Shown one piece after another: positions 19,543 through 28,979 of a DNA stretch of 53,741 bases (positions within the stretch are counted from its first letter, which is position 1; each line of letters begins with the position of its first letter). The notes under the pieces were generated by a model. The model was given only the letters and a program-made list of their open reading frames with translations. It was not told the origin of the DNA and did no database searches. A program made the translations under genes and the position numbers. Origin of the DNA: Sulfurimicrobium sp964552675 (lineage in GTDB: Bacteria > Pseudomonadota > Gammaproteobacteria > Burkholderiales > Sulfuricellaceae); contig CAZKHJ010000015.1 in the NCBI GenBank assembly GCA_964552675.1, positions 1 through 53,741 of the forward strand, given 5' to 3'.

Positions 19543-20045
19543 TACATGGTCTCGCGCTGCAGTTTTTGCAGTTTGATCTTGATCCGCGTCTGCTTGAGGC
19601 GGGACAAATACTCAACAAACACTTTTCCCTGGAGATGATCCATTTCATGTTGAACACATACTGCGAGCAGCCCATCCGCCTCAAAGGTAAAAGGCTTGCC
19701 TTCCCGATCCAGCGCTTCTACCGTCACCCGTTCGGCGCGCGTCACCTTTTCATAGATTCCCGGCACCGACAGACAGCCTTCTTCCCGTTCCGCTATGCCG
19801 TCACGGGCCGTAATCCTGGGGTTGATCAACGCCATCAGCTGATCCCTGCTTTCCGAAATATCGATCACGATCACCTGTTTGTGAACATTCACCTGGGTCG
19901 CAGCCAAGCCGATCCCCGGTGCGGCATACATGGTCTGGGCCATGTCATCCACCAGGCGGCGAATTTCAGCGCTCACCTCCTGTACCGGGGAAGCCACGGT
20001 ATGAAGTCGCTGATCGGGGTAATGCAGGATCGATAAAAGGGCCAT
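19542..20045 (-). CDS. def: Peptide deformylase
   Basis: Fe2+/Zn2+ hydrolase that removes the N-formyl group from nascent proteins. The 167 residues hold all three signature motifs: GIGLAATQ (motif 1), EEGCLSVPG (motif 2, metal-binding Cys) and CVQHEMDHLQGK (motif 3, HExxH). It is the first gene of the eight-gene minus-strand run ending at trkH. The promoter should lie in the AT-rich stretch 20046-20095, which is shared with the divergent LysM gene. Confidence 0.97.
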   Translation of the reverse strand: MALLSILHYPDQRLHTVASPVQEVSAEIRRLVDDMAQTMYAAPGIGLAATQVNVHKQVIVIDISESRDQLMALINPRITARDGIAEREEGCLSVPGIYEKVTRAERVTVEALDREGKPFTFEADGLLAVCVQHEMDHLQGKVFVEYLSRLKQTRIKIKLQKLQRETM

Positions 20046-20099
20046 AAATGCTTGCCTATTTAATTAATTACATGCAGAATTTAACCTAAACCTTAAACC

Positions 20100-20116
20100 G
20101 GCCAGCCGGGCTGGCC
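20100..20116. promoter_or_regulatory. Seven-bp stem hairpin between def and the LysM gene
   Basis: GGCCAGC/GCTGGCC with a CGG loop in the divergent intergenic region. It has no T run. It could be an operator or a leader structure. A second imperfect hairpin (AGAACTT...AAGTTCT, 20122-20156) lies between it and the LysM start. Confidence 0.35.
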
Positions 20117-20176
20117 ATACTAGAACTTCTGATCATGAACCCAGCAGAAAAGTTCTTCACAAGAGCGAGGCGCCCC

Positions 20177-21454
20177 ATGCGTAAGCCCATCATTATAGCT
20201 GTGCTTTCCCTTTCCGGTTTCATTTCCTCCCTGGCATGGGCCGATGAAATCAAACTACAGGAGAACCCCCCACAGGAATACGTGGTGGTAAAAGGGGATA
20301 CCCTGTGGGGGATTTCCTCACGCTTTCTCCAGGACCCATGGCGCTGGCCCGATCTGTGGAACATGAACCGGGCACAGATCAAGAACCCGCACCTGATTTA
20401 CCCCGGCGACATGGTCATTCTTGATACCTCCGGCGCCTCGCCACATTTGCGCCTGATCAAGGGCGGCAAGACCATCAAGCTCAACCCCAGCGTGCGCAGC
20501 GAAGCGCTCGTTGCACAGGCCATCCCGGCCATCCCGCCTTCCGCCATCGGGCCATTCCTGACCCAGGCGCTGATTGTCGAGGATAGCGAGCTGGACCATT
20601 CCCCCTATGTAGTCGGCACCGAGGACGATCGGGTTATCATGGGCCGTGGCGACAGGATTTATGCCGCTGGCGCCAGGGATGAAAACATCCGTGACTGGAG
20701 CATCTACCGCAAGGGCAAGGCCTTGTCCGACCCGGACACCAAGGAATCGCTGGGTCATGAAACCGAGCATATTGGCGATGCCCGGCTGGTTCAGTCCGAC
20801 GAGGTAATGACGCTGGAAATCACCAATTCCGTCATGGAAATCCGCCGCGAAGACCGCCTGGTGCCAAGCAGCGACAGGCGGACTTTCCAGTATGTCCCGC
20901 GCGCACCCGAAAAGGCCATCAATGGCCGCATCATTTCCGCCTATGGCGCCGTTTCCGATGCCGGCAGATACCAGACCGTGGTAATCAACAAGGGCAGCAA
21001 GGATGGCCTGGAAGAAGGCCATGTCCTGGCTGTCTATCGCAAGGGCCGCACCGTCGAGCCACCCCCGGGCGAGCCGCGCAAGAATGCCTGGCGTTACCTG
21101 GATCGGGAGTGCATCAAACCAGGCAAGACCGTCACCTTCGACCAGTTCTATGATCCCAAGGAAGTGCTCGAACCATGCCAGAAGGAGAATGGCACCGCAG
21201 CGCCTGGCGATGAAATCCGCTATTCCGATATCGGCTGCCTGAAGCCGGGCGCAAAAGTCAGCTTTGACCAGTTCTTCAACCCCAAGGATGTTTACAAGCT
21301 GCACTGCCGGGCCGAAAAACGCGATACCGTAACCTTGCCCGATACTCGTACCGGCCTGGTTTTCGTTTACCGTGTATTTGACCGTGCATCCTATGCGCTG
21401 GTGATGAGCGCGAGCAAACCGGTCTACCTGCTGGATGTCGTCAAGAATCCTTGA
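20177..21454 (+). CDS. LysM-domain exported protein
   Basis: A 425-residue secreted or periplasmic protein. The signal peptide is residues 1-22 (cleavage after SLAWA). One LysM domain follows at 34-82 (EYVVVKGDTLWGISSRF to NPHLIYPGDMVIL), which binds peptidoglycan glycan. The remainder lacks a catalytic motif. Near the C-terminus a Cys-bracketed motif is duplicated: C312-C334 and C354-C377, each built around KPGxxVxFDQFxxPK, with a period of 42 residues. I chose ATG 20177, preceded by GAGCGAGG, over an upstream ATG at 20135 that would bury the signal peptide. The stop overlaps the dprA start (TTGA), so this is the first gene of a LysM-dprA-smg-topA group. Confidence 0.88.
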   Translation: MRKPIIIAVLSLSGFISSLAWADEIKLQENPPQEYVVVKGDTLWGISSRFLQDPWRWPDLWNMNRAQIKNPHLIYPGDMVILDTSGASPHLRLIKGGKTIKLNPSVRSEALVAQAIPAIPPSAIGPFLTQALIVEDSELDHSPYVVGTEDDRVIMGRGDRIYAAGARDENIRDWSIYRKGKALSDPDTKESLGHETEHIGDARLVQSDEVMTLEITNSVMEIRREDRLVPSSDRRTFQYVPRAPEKAINGRIISAYGAVSDAGRYQTVVINKGSKDGLEEGHVLAVYRKGRTVEPPPGEPRKNAWRYLDRECIKPGKTVTFDQFYDPKEVLEPCQKENGTAAPGDEIRYSDIGCLKPGAKVSFDQFFNPKDVYKLHCRAEKRDTVTLPDTRTGLVFVYRVFDRASYALVMSASKPVYLLDVVKNP

Positions 21455-22545
21455 GCGGCGCAACTGACCCTTCCCTGTGGGTTGCTCTCAGCCTGATACC
21501 CGGGCTGGGAGGAGAGACTTACCGGCGCCTGCTAAAAACCTTCGGCGAGCCAGAGCAAATCTATGCCGTCGGGCGTGCCGCACTGGAAAAAACGGTGCGT
21601 GCACCCATTGCCAGCGCTATCGCCTGTGGTCCCAATCCTGATGCGCTGGCGCCAACCCTGAAGTGGCTATCCGAACCGCTCAATCATATCCTGACCCTGG
21701 CCGATGCGGACTATCCCCGCAGCTTGCTGGAAATACCAGACCCTCCGCCCCTCTTGTATGTCAAAGGACGGCGTGAACTGCTCAATCATCCCTCCCTGGC
21801 CATCGTTGGCAGCCGTAACGCAACATCCCAGGGTTTGATGAATGCGGAAAGTTTTGCCCACACTCTCAGCGACAGCAGCCTGTGCATCATCAGCGGCATG
21901 GCCCTGGGAATTGATGGCGCAGCACACCGCGGCGGCCTGCTCGGTGCGGCAGGCAGCATCGCCGTCGTGGGAACAGGCCTCGACATCGTTTACCCAGCCC
22001 GCCACCGCACATTGGCCCATGAACTGGCGCAAGAAGGCGCGCTGGTCTCCGAATTTCCCATTGGCACGCCATCCCGGGCACAAAATTTCCCCCGTCGCAA
22101 CCGCATCATCAGCGGCTTGGCCCAGGGATGTCTGGTTGTCGAAGCGGCCCTGCAAAGCGGCTCCCTCATTACCGCCAGACTGGCGGCAGAACAGGGCCGG
22201 GATGTATTTGCCATTCCCGGTTCAATTCACTCCCCCCTTGCCAAGGGCTGCCATTACCTGATCAAGCAGGGCGCCAAGCTGGTGGAAAGCGCCCAGGACA
22301 TTCTCGATGAGTTGGGCTACCCAGCCATGACAAGCCAGCCACGAGCACATCCGGCCGCCGGGAACAGCAGTGAGGACGCCCGGCTATTGCATTGCCTTGG
22401 TTTCGACCCGGTCGGGATAGACGCGCTGGTGAACTGCAGCGGCTTGACGAGCGATAGCGTTTGCGCCATTCTGTTATTAATGGAATTGGCTGGTCGTGTG
22501 ACCAGCCTGCCGGGCGGCCTGTATCAGCGCAGCGGAAATGATTAA
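21451..22545 (+). CDS. dprA: DNA-processing protein DprA
   Basis: Binds incoming single-stranded DNA and loads RecA during natural transformation. The 364 residues have an N-terminal helical region, the Rossmann-like core with AIVGSRNATSQG, ISGMALGIDGAAHRGG, GTGLDIVYPARH and FPRRNRIISGL, and a C-terminal winged-helix domain after about residue 300. The start is TTG (21451), overlapping the stop of the LysM gene; no upstream ATG exists in frame. The product suggests, but does not prove, competence. Confidence 0.95.
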   Translation: MSGATDPSLWVALSLIPGLGGETYRRLLKTFGEPEQIYAVGRAALEKTVRAPIASAIACGPNPDALAPTLKWLSEPLNHILTLADADYPRSLLEIPDPPPLLYVKGRRELLNHPSLAIVGSRNATSQGLMNAESFAHTLSDSSLCIISGMALGIDGAAHRGGLLGAAGSIAVVGTGLDIVYPARHRTLAHELAQEGALVSEFPIGTPSRAQNFPRRNRIISGLAQGCLVVEAALQSGSLITARLAAEQGRDVFAIPGSIHSPLAKGCHYLIKQGAKLVESAQDILDELGYPAMTSQPRAHPAAGNSSEDARLLHCLGFDPVGIDALVNCSGLTSDSVCAILLLMELAGRVTSLPGGLYQRSGND

Positions 22546-22560
22546 AGGGCAAAAGCCATA

Positions 22561-23022
22561 ATGATGTTCGACATTCTTGTCTACCTGTTTGAAAATTACT
22601 TCGAGGCAGACCTTCACCCAGATCAGGGAACGCTGGAGCAAGAGCTTTCTGCCGCAGGATTTGACAGCACCCAGATCAATCTCGCCTTCGACTGGCTCAA
22701 CGGGCTGGAAACACTCTCCCTCTCTTCCTACCCAGACAGTCTGGTTGAAAGCAAATCCGCCCGAATCTATGCCGATATCGAACTGAAAAAAATTGATGCG
22801 GAAAGCCGCGGCTTTCTTGCTTTCCTTGAGGTCTCTAACATCCTCAACCCGGTCCAGCGCGAATGGGTCATTGATCGTATTCTTGCCCTGAACGACCGGG
22901 ATGTCGGCCTGGAGCAAGTCAAATGGATTGTGCTTATCGTGCTGTGGAGCCAAGGCGCTGCCGAAGATTACCTGTTCATGGAAGACCTGTTGTTTGGCGA
23001 TAACACGCCACAAATGCACTGA
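22561..23022 (+). CDS. smg: Smg / DUF494 family protein
   Basis: A 153-residue acidic protein beginning MMFDILVYLFENYFEADLHP, diagnostic of the Smg (DUF494) family, which in most Beta- and Gammaproteobacteria sits between dprA and topA as here. The middle holds LLFGDN-type C-terminal and VQREWVIDRILAL helices. No molecular function is established. It lies 15 bases after dprA. Confidence 0.92.
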   Translation: MMFDILVYLFENYFEADLHPDQGTLEQELSAAGFDSTQINLAFDWLNGLETLSLSSYPDSLVESKSARIYADIELKKIDAESRGFLAFLEVSNILNPVQREWVIDRILALNDRDVGLEQVKWIVLIVLWSQGAAEDYLFMEDLLFGDNTPQMH

Positions 23023-23033
23023 CCCCCCAACCC

Positions 23034-23061
23034 CTGACACCAAACCGGCTGGTTTCATAAT
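23034..23061 (+). promoter_or_regulatory. Putative sigma70 promoter of topA
   Basis: CTGACA (23034-23039) and CATAAT (23056-23061) are spaced 16 bp, each 5/6 to consensus, ending 17 bases before the topA ATG. The spacer contains an AAACC/GGTTT inverted repeat. topA promoters are often supercoiling-sensitive; nothing here tests that. Confidence 0.45.
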
Positions 23062-23078
23062 CAGCACATTGCCTCCCT

Positions 23079-25352
23079 ATGTCCTCTACCCTCCTGATCG
23101 TCGAATCGCCCTCCAAGGCCAAAACCCTGAAAAAATATCTGGGCAAGGACTTCGAAATTCTCGCCTCCTATGGCCATGTTCGTGACCTCATACCCAAACA
23201 GGGGGCCGTCGATACCGATCACAGCTTCGCCATGAAGTACGAATTGATTGCACGCAACACCAAGCATGTGGATGCAATCGCCAAGGCGGTAAAAGAAGCC
23301 GATGCCATTTACCTCGCAACAGACCCGGACCGCGAAGGTGAAGCCATTGCCTGGCATCTGGCAGAGATTCTCAAAAACAAGAAGCTGCTCAAGAACAAGA
23401 CGCTCAAACGCGTGGTCTTTCACGAAATCACACAAACCGCTGTTCAGGCTGCGGTAGCGGAACCACGTGATATCGCCATGGATATGGTCAATGCCCAGCA
23501 AGCAAGGCGTGCGCTTGATTACCTCGTGGGTTTCAACCTTTCACCCTTGCTATGGCGCAAGATTCGCCGTGGATTATCTGCTGGCCGGGTGCAAAGTCCA
23601 GCCTTGCGATTGATCGTTGAACGTGAAATCGAGATCGAGAAATTCCAGACCCAGGAATACTGGAGCATTCATCTCGACAGCCACAAAGGCCGGCAGAAAT
23701 TTAATGCCAAGCTGTTCCAGTACAAGGGCGAGAAGCTTACCCAGTTCAGCATTACCAACACCGAGCAGCAAGCTGCGATCGTCTTGTCTCTCACGACAGG
23801 CAATGACAAGGCCACGGTTACCCAGGTTGAGAAGAAGCGCAAGCAGCGCCAGGCCGCAGCGCCTTTCACTACCTCGACCCTGCAGCAGGAAGCCGTGCGC
23901 AAGCTTGGATTTTCTACCGACCGTGCCATGAAAGTCGCCCAGCAGTTGTATGAAGGGATCGATATCGGTGGCGCTACCGTAGGCCTTATCACCTATATGC
24001 GTACTGACTCGGTCAGCCTGGCCAATGAAGCAGTAGAGGAAATCCGCTCCTATATTGGCAGTAATTTCACGGCCGACTATTTGCCCAAATCCCCTGTCAG
24101 CTACAAAAACAAATCCAAAAATGCCCAGGAAGCACACGAAGCGGTCCGCCCAACCTCAATCCAGCGCGCGCCGCAGGAAATAAAACCTTTCCTCACCGCA
24201 GATCAGGCCAAACTCTACGAAATGATCTGGAAGCGCACGCTGGCATGTCAGATGAGTCCAGCCAAGTTCGATACCGTCAGCCTCGACCTTGCCGTTGGGG
24301 GAGAGGAAAATCTGTTCCGCGCTACCGGGCAGACCATGGTTTTCCCTGGCTACATCGCCGTATATCAGGAAGGCGAGGATGATAGCGAGGAAGAGGGGGA
24401 AAGCAAGCTGCCGCCGCTGGAAAAAGGCGAACAGGTCGCCATCGACCAGATTGCCGGTGAGCAACATTTCACCCAGCCGCCCCCGCGTTATTCCGAAGCC
24501 AGCCTGGTAAAAGCCCTGGAAGAATTCGGTATCGGTCGCCCCTCAACCTACGCCAGCATCATCAGCACGCTCATTGCGCGCGAATACGCACTGCTGGACA
24601 AGAAACGCTTTGTGCCAACGGATGTGGGCAGGGTAGTGAACAAATTTCTCACCGAACACTTTACCCGCTATGTGGATTACGATTTTACCGCCAAGCTGGA
24701 AGATGAGCTGGATCTGATTTCGACTGGCAAACGTGAATGGATCCCGGTTCTTGACCAGTTCTGGAAAGGATTCAGCCAGCAGATATCGCAGAAGAAAGAT
24801 GTTGATCGCCCAGGCGTGGAACAACTGGATGAAGCCTGCCCGAAATGCGGTAAACCGCTCACCAGCCGCCTTGGCAAACGCGGAAAGTTCATCGGCTGTT
24901 CCGGCTATCCGGAATGCGACTACACGCGTAATGTGGATGGTGAACCGGGTGAAACAACCCAGCCAGTGATCGTTGAGGATCGTATCTGCCCACAATGCAG
25001 CAGCCCTCTGGTAATCAAGGTCGGACCATACGGAAAATTCATTGGCTGTACCGGCTATCCCAAGTGCAAATTCATCGAGCCTCTGGAAAAACCCAAGGAT
25101 ACCGGTGTCTCCTGCCCGGAATGCAAGGAAGGAACCCTGATCGAGCGCAAGAGCCGTTATGGCAAGTTGTTTTACTCCTGTAACAGCTACCCCAAGTGCA
25201 AATATGCTACCTGGAATCCTCCCATCAATGAGCCTTGCCCTAAATGCGGTTGGCCGATTCTGACTATCAAAATTACCAAGCGTCGCGGTACGGAAAAAGT
25301 TTGTCCGCAGAAAGAATGTGGTTTCGTGGAACAGGTGGCGGCCCCGGAATAG
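23079..25352 (+). CDS. topA: DNA topoisomerase I (type IA)
   Basis: Relaxes negative supercoils. The 757 residues start with the TOPRIM domain (IVESPSKAKTLKKYLG; DPDREGEAIAWH). The catalytic Tyr is Y306 in LITYMRTDS. The C-terminus carries four Cys4 zinc-ribbon repeats, each of the form CPxC...CxxYPxC, the last with CPKCGWP and CPQKEC. E. coli TopA is longer; this length is usual for Betaproteobacteria with fewer C-terminal repeats. It ends at a strong terminator facing gyrB. Confidence 0.97.
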   Translation: MSSTLLIVESPSKAKTLKKYLGKDFEILASYGHVRDLIPKQGAVDTDHSFAMKYELIARNTKHVDAIAKAVKEADAIYLATDPDREGEAIAWHLAEILKNKKLLKNKTLKRVVFHEITQTAVQAAVAEPRDIAMDMVNAQQARRALDYLVGFNLSPLLWRKIRRGLSAGRVQSPALRLIVEREIEIEKFQTQEYWSIHLDSHKGRQKFNAKLFQYKGEKLTQFSITNTEQQAAIVLSLTTGNDKATVTQVEKKRKQRQAAAPFTTSTLQQEAVRKLGFSTDRAMKVAQQLYEGIDIGGATVGLITYMRTDSVSLANEAVEEIRSYIGSNFTADYLPKSPVSYKNKSKNAQEAHEAVRPTSIQRAPQEIKPFLTADQAKLYEMIWKRTLACQMSPAKFDTVSLDLAVGGEENLFRATGQTMVFPGYIAVYQEGEDDSEEEGESKLPPLEKGEQVAIDQIAGEQHFTQPPPRYSEASLVKALEEFGIGRPSTYASIISTLIAREYALLDKKRFVPTDVGRVVNKFLTEHFTRYVDYDFTAKLEDELDLISTGKREWIPVLDQFWKGFSQQISQKKDVDRPGVEQLDEACPKCGKPLTSRLGKRGKFIGCSGYPECDYTRNVDGEPGETTQPVIVEDRICPQCSSPLVIKVGPYGKFIGCTGYPKCKFIEPLEKPKDTGVSCPECKEGTLIERKSRYGKLFYSCNSYPKCKYATWNPPINEPCPKCGWPILTIKITKRRGTEKVCPQKECGFVEQVAAPE

Positions 25353-25375
25353 CTTTCTCTTTTCCTGAAATTAAA

Positions 25376-25405
25376 GAAGGCCCCTTAACGGGGCCTTCGT
25401 TTTTT
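25376..25405 (+). terminator. Rho-independent terminator between topA and gyrB
   Basis: Nine-base-pair stem GAAGGCCCC/GGGGCCTTC with a TTAAC loop and a T6 run (25400-25405). It follows the topA stop by 23 bases. An A-rich left flank could let it work for gyrB from the other side. Confidence 0.85.
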
Positions 25406-25425
25406 ACGCTGATCCAGGCCTGTAT

Positions 25426-27813
25426 TTATACATCGATATTTTTTGCGATCAGCGCATTTGTTTCGATAAACGCCCGGCGTGGTTCGACCTGATCGCCCAT
25501 CAGGGTAGTGAAGATTTCATCAGCCCCGATTGCATCATCAATCTGCACCTTGAGCAAACGGCGCACATTCGGATCCATGGTTGTTTCCCATAACTGTTCC
25601 GGATTCATTTCGCCCAAGCCCTTGTAACGTTGAATGGAAATCCCGTTCTTGACCTGGTCAAGAAGCCAGTCCAAGGCTTGCTTGAACTCCGTCACCGCCT
25701 GTTGCTGTTCACCCCGTCTGACGTGAGCACCCTTTCCCAGCAAACCCTGCAAGACCTGGCCAGTTTTGCATAATTGTGCGTAATTGCCACCTTCAATGAA
25801 ATCCTGGTCCAGTTGACTGATCTGCATGTTGCCATGAACCTGTTTACGGATAAGCAGGCGATACGCCTCGGTATGCTCGTCATACTGGCTGCTGACCTGG
25901 TATTCCTCCGGCAGCAAACGGGCCAATTCCTTGGCACTCGCCTCGGCAGAGGCCGCACTGGATATATCCAGCCGCATATTTTTCAACAATGCCTGGAGCA
26001 CCTCCCGGTCTATGACCCGCCCCAAGCGCTCGATAACCGCTTCGGACAGAAGATATTCCTTGGCGATTTCCTCAAAAGCCTCCCTGCTTAGCGGTTCACG
26101 GCCTGATTCCGTTACCAGTTTTGCGTCGGCCATGGCCTGCTGCAACAGGTATTGTTTCAAATCATGCTCATCTTTGAGATAACGCTCCTGCTTGCCATGC
26201 TTGATCTTGTAGAGTGGCGGCTGGGCAATATAAATATGCCCACGCTCCACCAGTTCCGGCATCTGACGGTAAAAAAATGTCAGCAGCAGGGTACGAATAT
26301 GCGAGCCATCCACATCCGCATCGGTCATGATGATGATGCGGTGATAGCGCAACTTTTCAGGGTTGTATTCATCCTTGCCGATGCTGGTTCCCAGGGCAGT
26401 AATCAAGGTGGCGATTTCCTGGGATGAAATCAGGCGATCAAAGCGCGCTCGTTCCACGTTAAGGATTTTTCCCTTAAGGGGTAAAATTGCCTGGAATTTT
26501 CGGTCTCGCCCCTGTTTTGCTGATCCGCCTGCGGAGTCGCCCTCGACCAGGTACAGTTCGGACAGAGCCGGATCCTTTTCCTGGCAATCTGCCAGTTTTC
26601 CCGGCAAGCCCATGCCATCAAGCACGCCCTTGCGGCGTGTCATGTCACGCGCCTTGCGGGCCGCTTCTCTTGCCCGCGCGGCTTCGACTATCTTGCCTGT
26701 GATGATTTTGGCGTCACTGGGGTTTTCCAGCAGGAATTCCGCCAGCTTTCCAGATACTATTTCCTGAACCACTGGCTGAACCTCGCCCGATACCAGTTTA
26801 TCCTTGGTCTGGGAAGAGAATTTGGGCTCAAATACTTTCACAGACAGGATACAGGTCAACCCCTCACGCATGTCATCGCCGCTGGTTTCCACCTTGGCTT
26901 TCTTGGCGATTTCATTCTGTTCGATATAGTTGTTGAGTGTTCGAGTCAATGCAGTACGTAAACCTGTCAGATGCGTCCCACCATCGCGTTGCGGAATATT
27001 GTTGGTAAAACACTGAACTGTTTCTGCGTAGGAATCATTCCATTGCATGGCTACTTCTACTGTAATGCCATCCTTTTCACCCGTGGCGTGAAAAACTTTT
27101 GGATGTAAAACCGTCTTGGTGCGATTCACATACTCGACAAAGCCTTTTACCCCGCCGCTGAAAGCAAAATTTTCACTCCTGCCATCACGCTGGTCGATCA
27201 ATTCGATCTTGACGCCATTGTTGAGAAAGGACAGCTCGCGTAAACGCTTGGCCAGAATGTCATAGTGATATTCGATATTGCCGAACGTTTCGGCGCTGGG
27301 CATGAAATGAACTTCCGTCCCTTTACGCTCACTTTCACCGGTCGTCTTGAGTGGCTCGACCGCCACACCATGACGAAACTCCATCTGGTGCACTTTGCCA
27401 TTGCGCCAAACCCTGAGTTTGAGCCATTCCGAAAGCGCATTGACAACCGACACACCAACGCCATGCAGACCTCCGGAAACCTTATAGGAATTGGCATCGA
27501 ATTTCCCTCCGGCATGCAGCTCGGTCATCACGATTTCTGCGGCAGAACGCTTGAATTCGTCATCTTCCTTGATGTCGGTGGGAATACCCCGGCCATTGTC
27601 CACCACACTGATCGAATTGTCGGCATGAATAATGATCTGAATATCATCACAATGTCCGGCCAAGGCTTCATCAATAGCATTGTCCACCACCTCAAATACC
27701 ATGTGATGAAGCCCGGTTCCATCCCCGGTATCGCCAATGTACATGCCTGGGCGCTTGCGCACCGCATCCAGGCCTTTCAGTATCTTGATGCTGTCGGAAT
27801 TATAATCGCTCAT
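25426..27813 (-). CDS. gyrB: DNA gyrase subunit B
   Basis: ATPase subunit of gyrase. The 795-residue protein has a GHKL ATPase with VVDNAIDEALAGH (N box), DNGRGIP and YKVSGGLHGVGVSVVN; a transducer domain; and TOPRIM with LVEGDSAGGSA and TDADVDGSHIRTL. The long insertion between the TOPRIM acidic motif and the C-terminal GLGEMNPEQLWETTMD is the proteobacterial insert. The ATG is preceded by GGAAAG. A parS palindrome ends 11 bases upstream of the start codon. Confidence 0.97.
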   Translation of the reverse strand: MSDYNSDSIKILKGLDAVRKRPGMYIGDTGDGTGLHHMVFEVVDNAIDEALAGHCDDIQIIIHADNSISVVDNGRGIPTDIKEDDEFKRSAAEIVMTELHAGGKFDANSYKVSGGLHGVGVSVVNALSEWLKLRVWRNGKVHQMEFRHGVAVEPLKTTGESERKGTEVHFMPSAETFGNIEYHYDILAKRLRELSFLNNGVKIELIDQRDGRSENFAFSGGVKGFVEYVNRTKTVLHPKVFHATGEKDGITVEVAMQWNDSYAETVQCFTNNIPQRDGGTHLTGLRTALTRTLNNYIEQNEIAKKAKVETSGDDMREGLTCILSVKVFEPKFSSQTKDKLVSGEVQPVVQEIVSGKLAEFLLENPSDAKIITGKIVEAARAREAARKARDMTRRKGVLDGMGLPGKLADCQEKDPALSELYLVEGDSAGGSAKQGRDRKFQAILPLKGKILNVERARFDRLISSQEIATLITALGTSIGKDEYNPEKLRYHRIIIMTDADVDGSHIRTLLLTFFYRQMPELVERGHIYIAQPPLYKIKHGKQERYLKDEHDLKQYLLQQAMADAKLVTESGREPLSREAFEEIAKEYLLSEAVIERLGRVIDREVLQALLKNMRLDISSAASAEASAKELARLLPEEYQVSSQYDEHTEAYRLLIRKQVHGNMQISQLDQDFIEGGNYAQLCKTGQVLQGLLGKGAHVRRGEQQQAVTEFKQALDWLLDQVKNGISIQRYKGLGEMNPEQLWETTMDPNVRRLLKVQIDDAIGADEIFTTLMGDQVEPRRAFIETNALIAKNIDV

Positions 27814-27824
27814 TTTCTTTCCAT

Positions 27825-27840
27825 GGTTTCACGTGAAACC
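27825..27840. other. parS centromere-like site, upstream of gyrB
   Basis: GGTTTCACGTGAAACC, a perfect 16-bp palindrome with the full GTTTCACGTGAAAC core of the ParB-binding site. It lies between dnaN and gyrB, so bound ParB could also affect gyrB. The cognate parB is at 37858. Confidence 0.85.
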
Positions 27841-27872
27841 GAAATATTTTCCAGCCTTTTCCCCTGTTTCTG

Positions 27873-28979
27873 TCATATCCGCATTGGCATGACGACATAC
27901 TTGAAACGATCGTCACCAGGAACGGTGATCAGGCAGCTGCTGTTAGGATCACCAAAAGAGCAATCAACTTCGCTGGTTTCAATATTATTCAGGACATCCA
28001 GCAAGTAGGTTACATTAAAACCGATATCCAGCGGATCATTTGAATAGCTGATTTCAATTTCTTCCTCGGCTTCTTCCTGCTCCGTATTGTTACAGATAAC
28101 CCGCATGCTGTTCTGTGTCAGAACCAGGCGCACACCCCTGAATTTTTCATTGGAAAGGATTGATGCACGCTGCATGGCACGAAGCAGAGTCAATCGATCA
28201 ATAATCACATGATTCTGATAATGCGCCGGGACAACCTTGTTGTAATCCGGGAATTTTCCTTCGATCACTTTTGAAACCAGATTGATATTGTCGAAGGTAA
28301 AGGTAACCAGATTTTTTCCCAGGCGTATTTTTACTTCGTCATCCGCATCTGCAAGCAGCTTTATTAGTTCTATCACCGTCTTGCGCGGCAGAATGGCCTC
28401 TGCCATTGTCTGGACAGACGGCGCTTCCATACTGGCAAGACTCAGTCGATGCCCATCCGTGGCAATAACCTTGACCATGCCAGGTTCCAGAACCATCAAC
28501 AGGCCATTCAGGTAGTAGCGGATATCCTGTTGTGCCATGGCGTATTGCACCTGATTGAACAGATGCTTCAGCGTAGATTGGGGCAAGGAAATTTCCGCAA
28601 CTTCATCATCTGACAACGACAGTTGGGGGAAATCTTCAGCTGGGAGGGTTTGCAGGTTGAACTGGCTTTTGCCCGCTTTCAGTTGCAAGCGACTATCTTT
28701 GCTGTCAAAAGCAATTTCTGCATTATCCGGAAGAGCACGAATAATATCCTGAAGTTTCTTGGCTGCGACTGTTATTGCTGCTGTTTCCTTGTTACTACCG
28801 CTTGGCGAAGTTGCAGTAATCTGAATCTCCAGATCGGTAGCAATGAAAGACAGGTTGTTCTCAGTGATCTGGATTAGTACATTGGACAAGATAGGCAGGG
28901 TATGACGCCGTTCTACTATGCCTGCAACGGACTGTAATGGTTTGAGGAATTCTTCCTTACTGGTTTTCATTAATAACAT
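27873..28979 (-). CDS. dnaN: DNA polymerase III sliding clamp (beta subunit)
   Basis: Ring-shaped processivity factor, 368 residues with three similar clamp domains. It begins MLLMKTSKEEFLKPLQSV, matching the usual first strand, so I keep the ATG at 28979 over the internal ATG at 28970. RRHTLPILSNVLI, ATDGHRLSLA and the C-terminal YVVMPMRI are family hallmarks; the last forms part of the peptide-binding pocket. It lies between dnaA (upstream) and gyrB. Confidence 0.97.
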   Translation of the reverse strand: MLLMKTSKEEFLKPLQSVAGIVERRHTLPILSNVLIQITENNLSFIATDLEIQITATSPSGSNKETAAITVAAKKLQDIIRALPDNAEIAFDSKDSRLQLKAGKSQFNLQTLPAEDFPQLSLSDDEVAEISLPQSTLKHLFNQVQYAMAQQDIRYYLNGLLMVLEPGMVKVIATDGHRLSLASMEAPSVQTMAEAILPRKTVIELIKLLADADDEVKIRLGKNLVTFTFDNINLVSKVIEGKFPDYNKVVPAHYQNHVIIDRLTLLRAMQRASILSNEKFRGVRLVLTQNSMRVICNNTEQEEAEEEIEISYSNDPLDIGFNVTYLLDVLNNIETSEVDCSFGDPNSSCLITVPGDDRFKYVVMPMRI

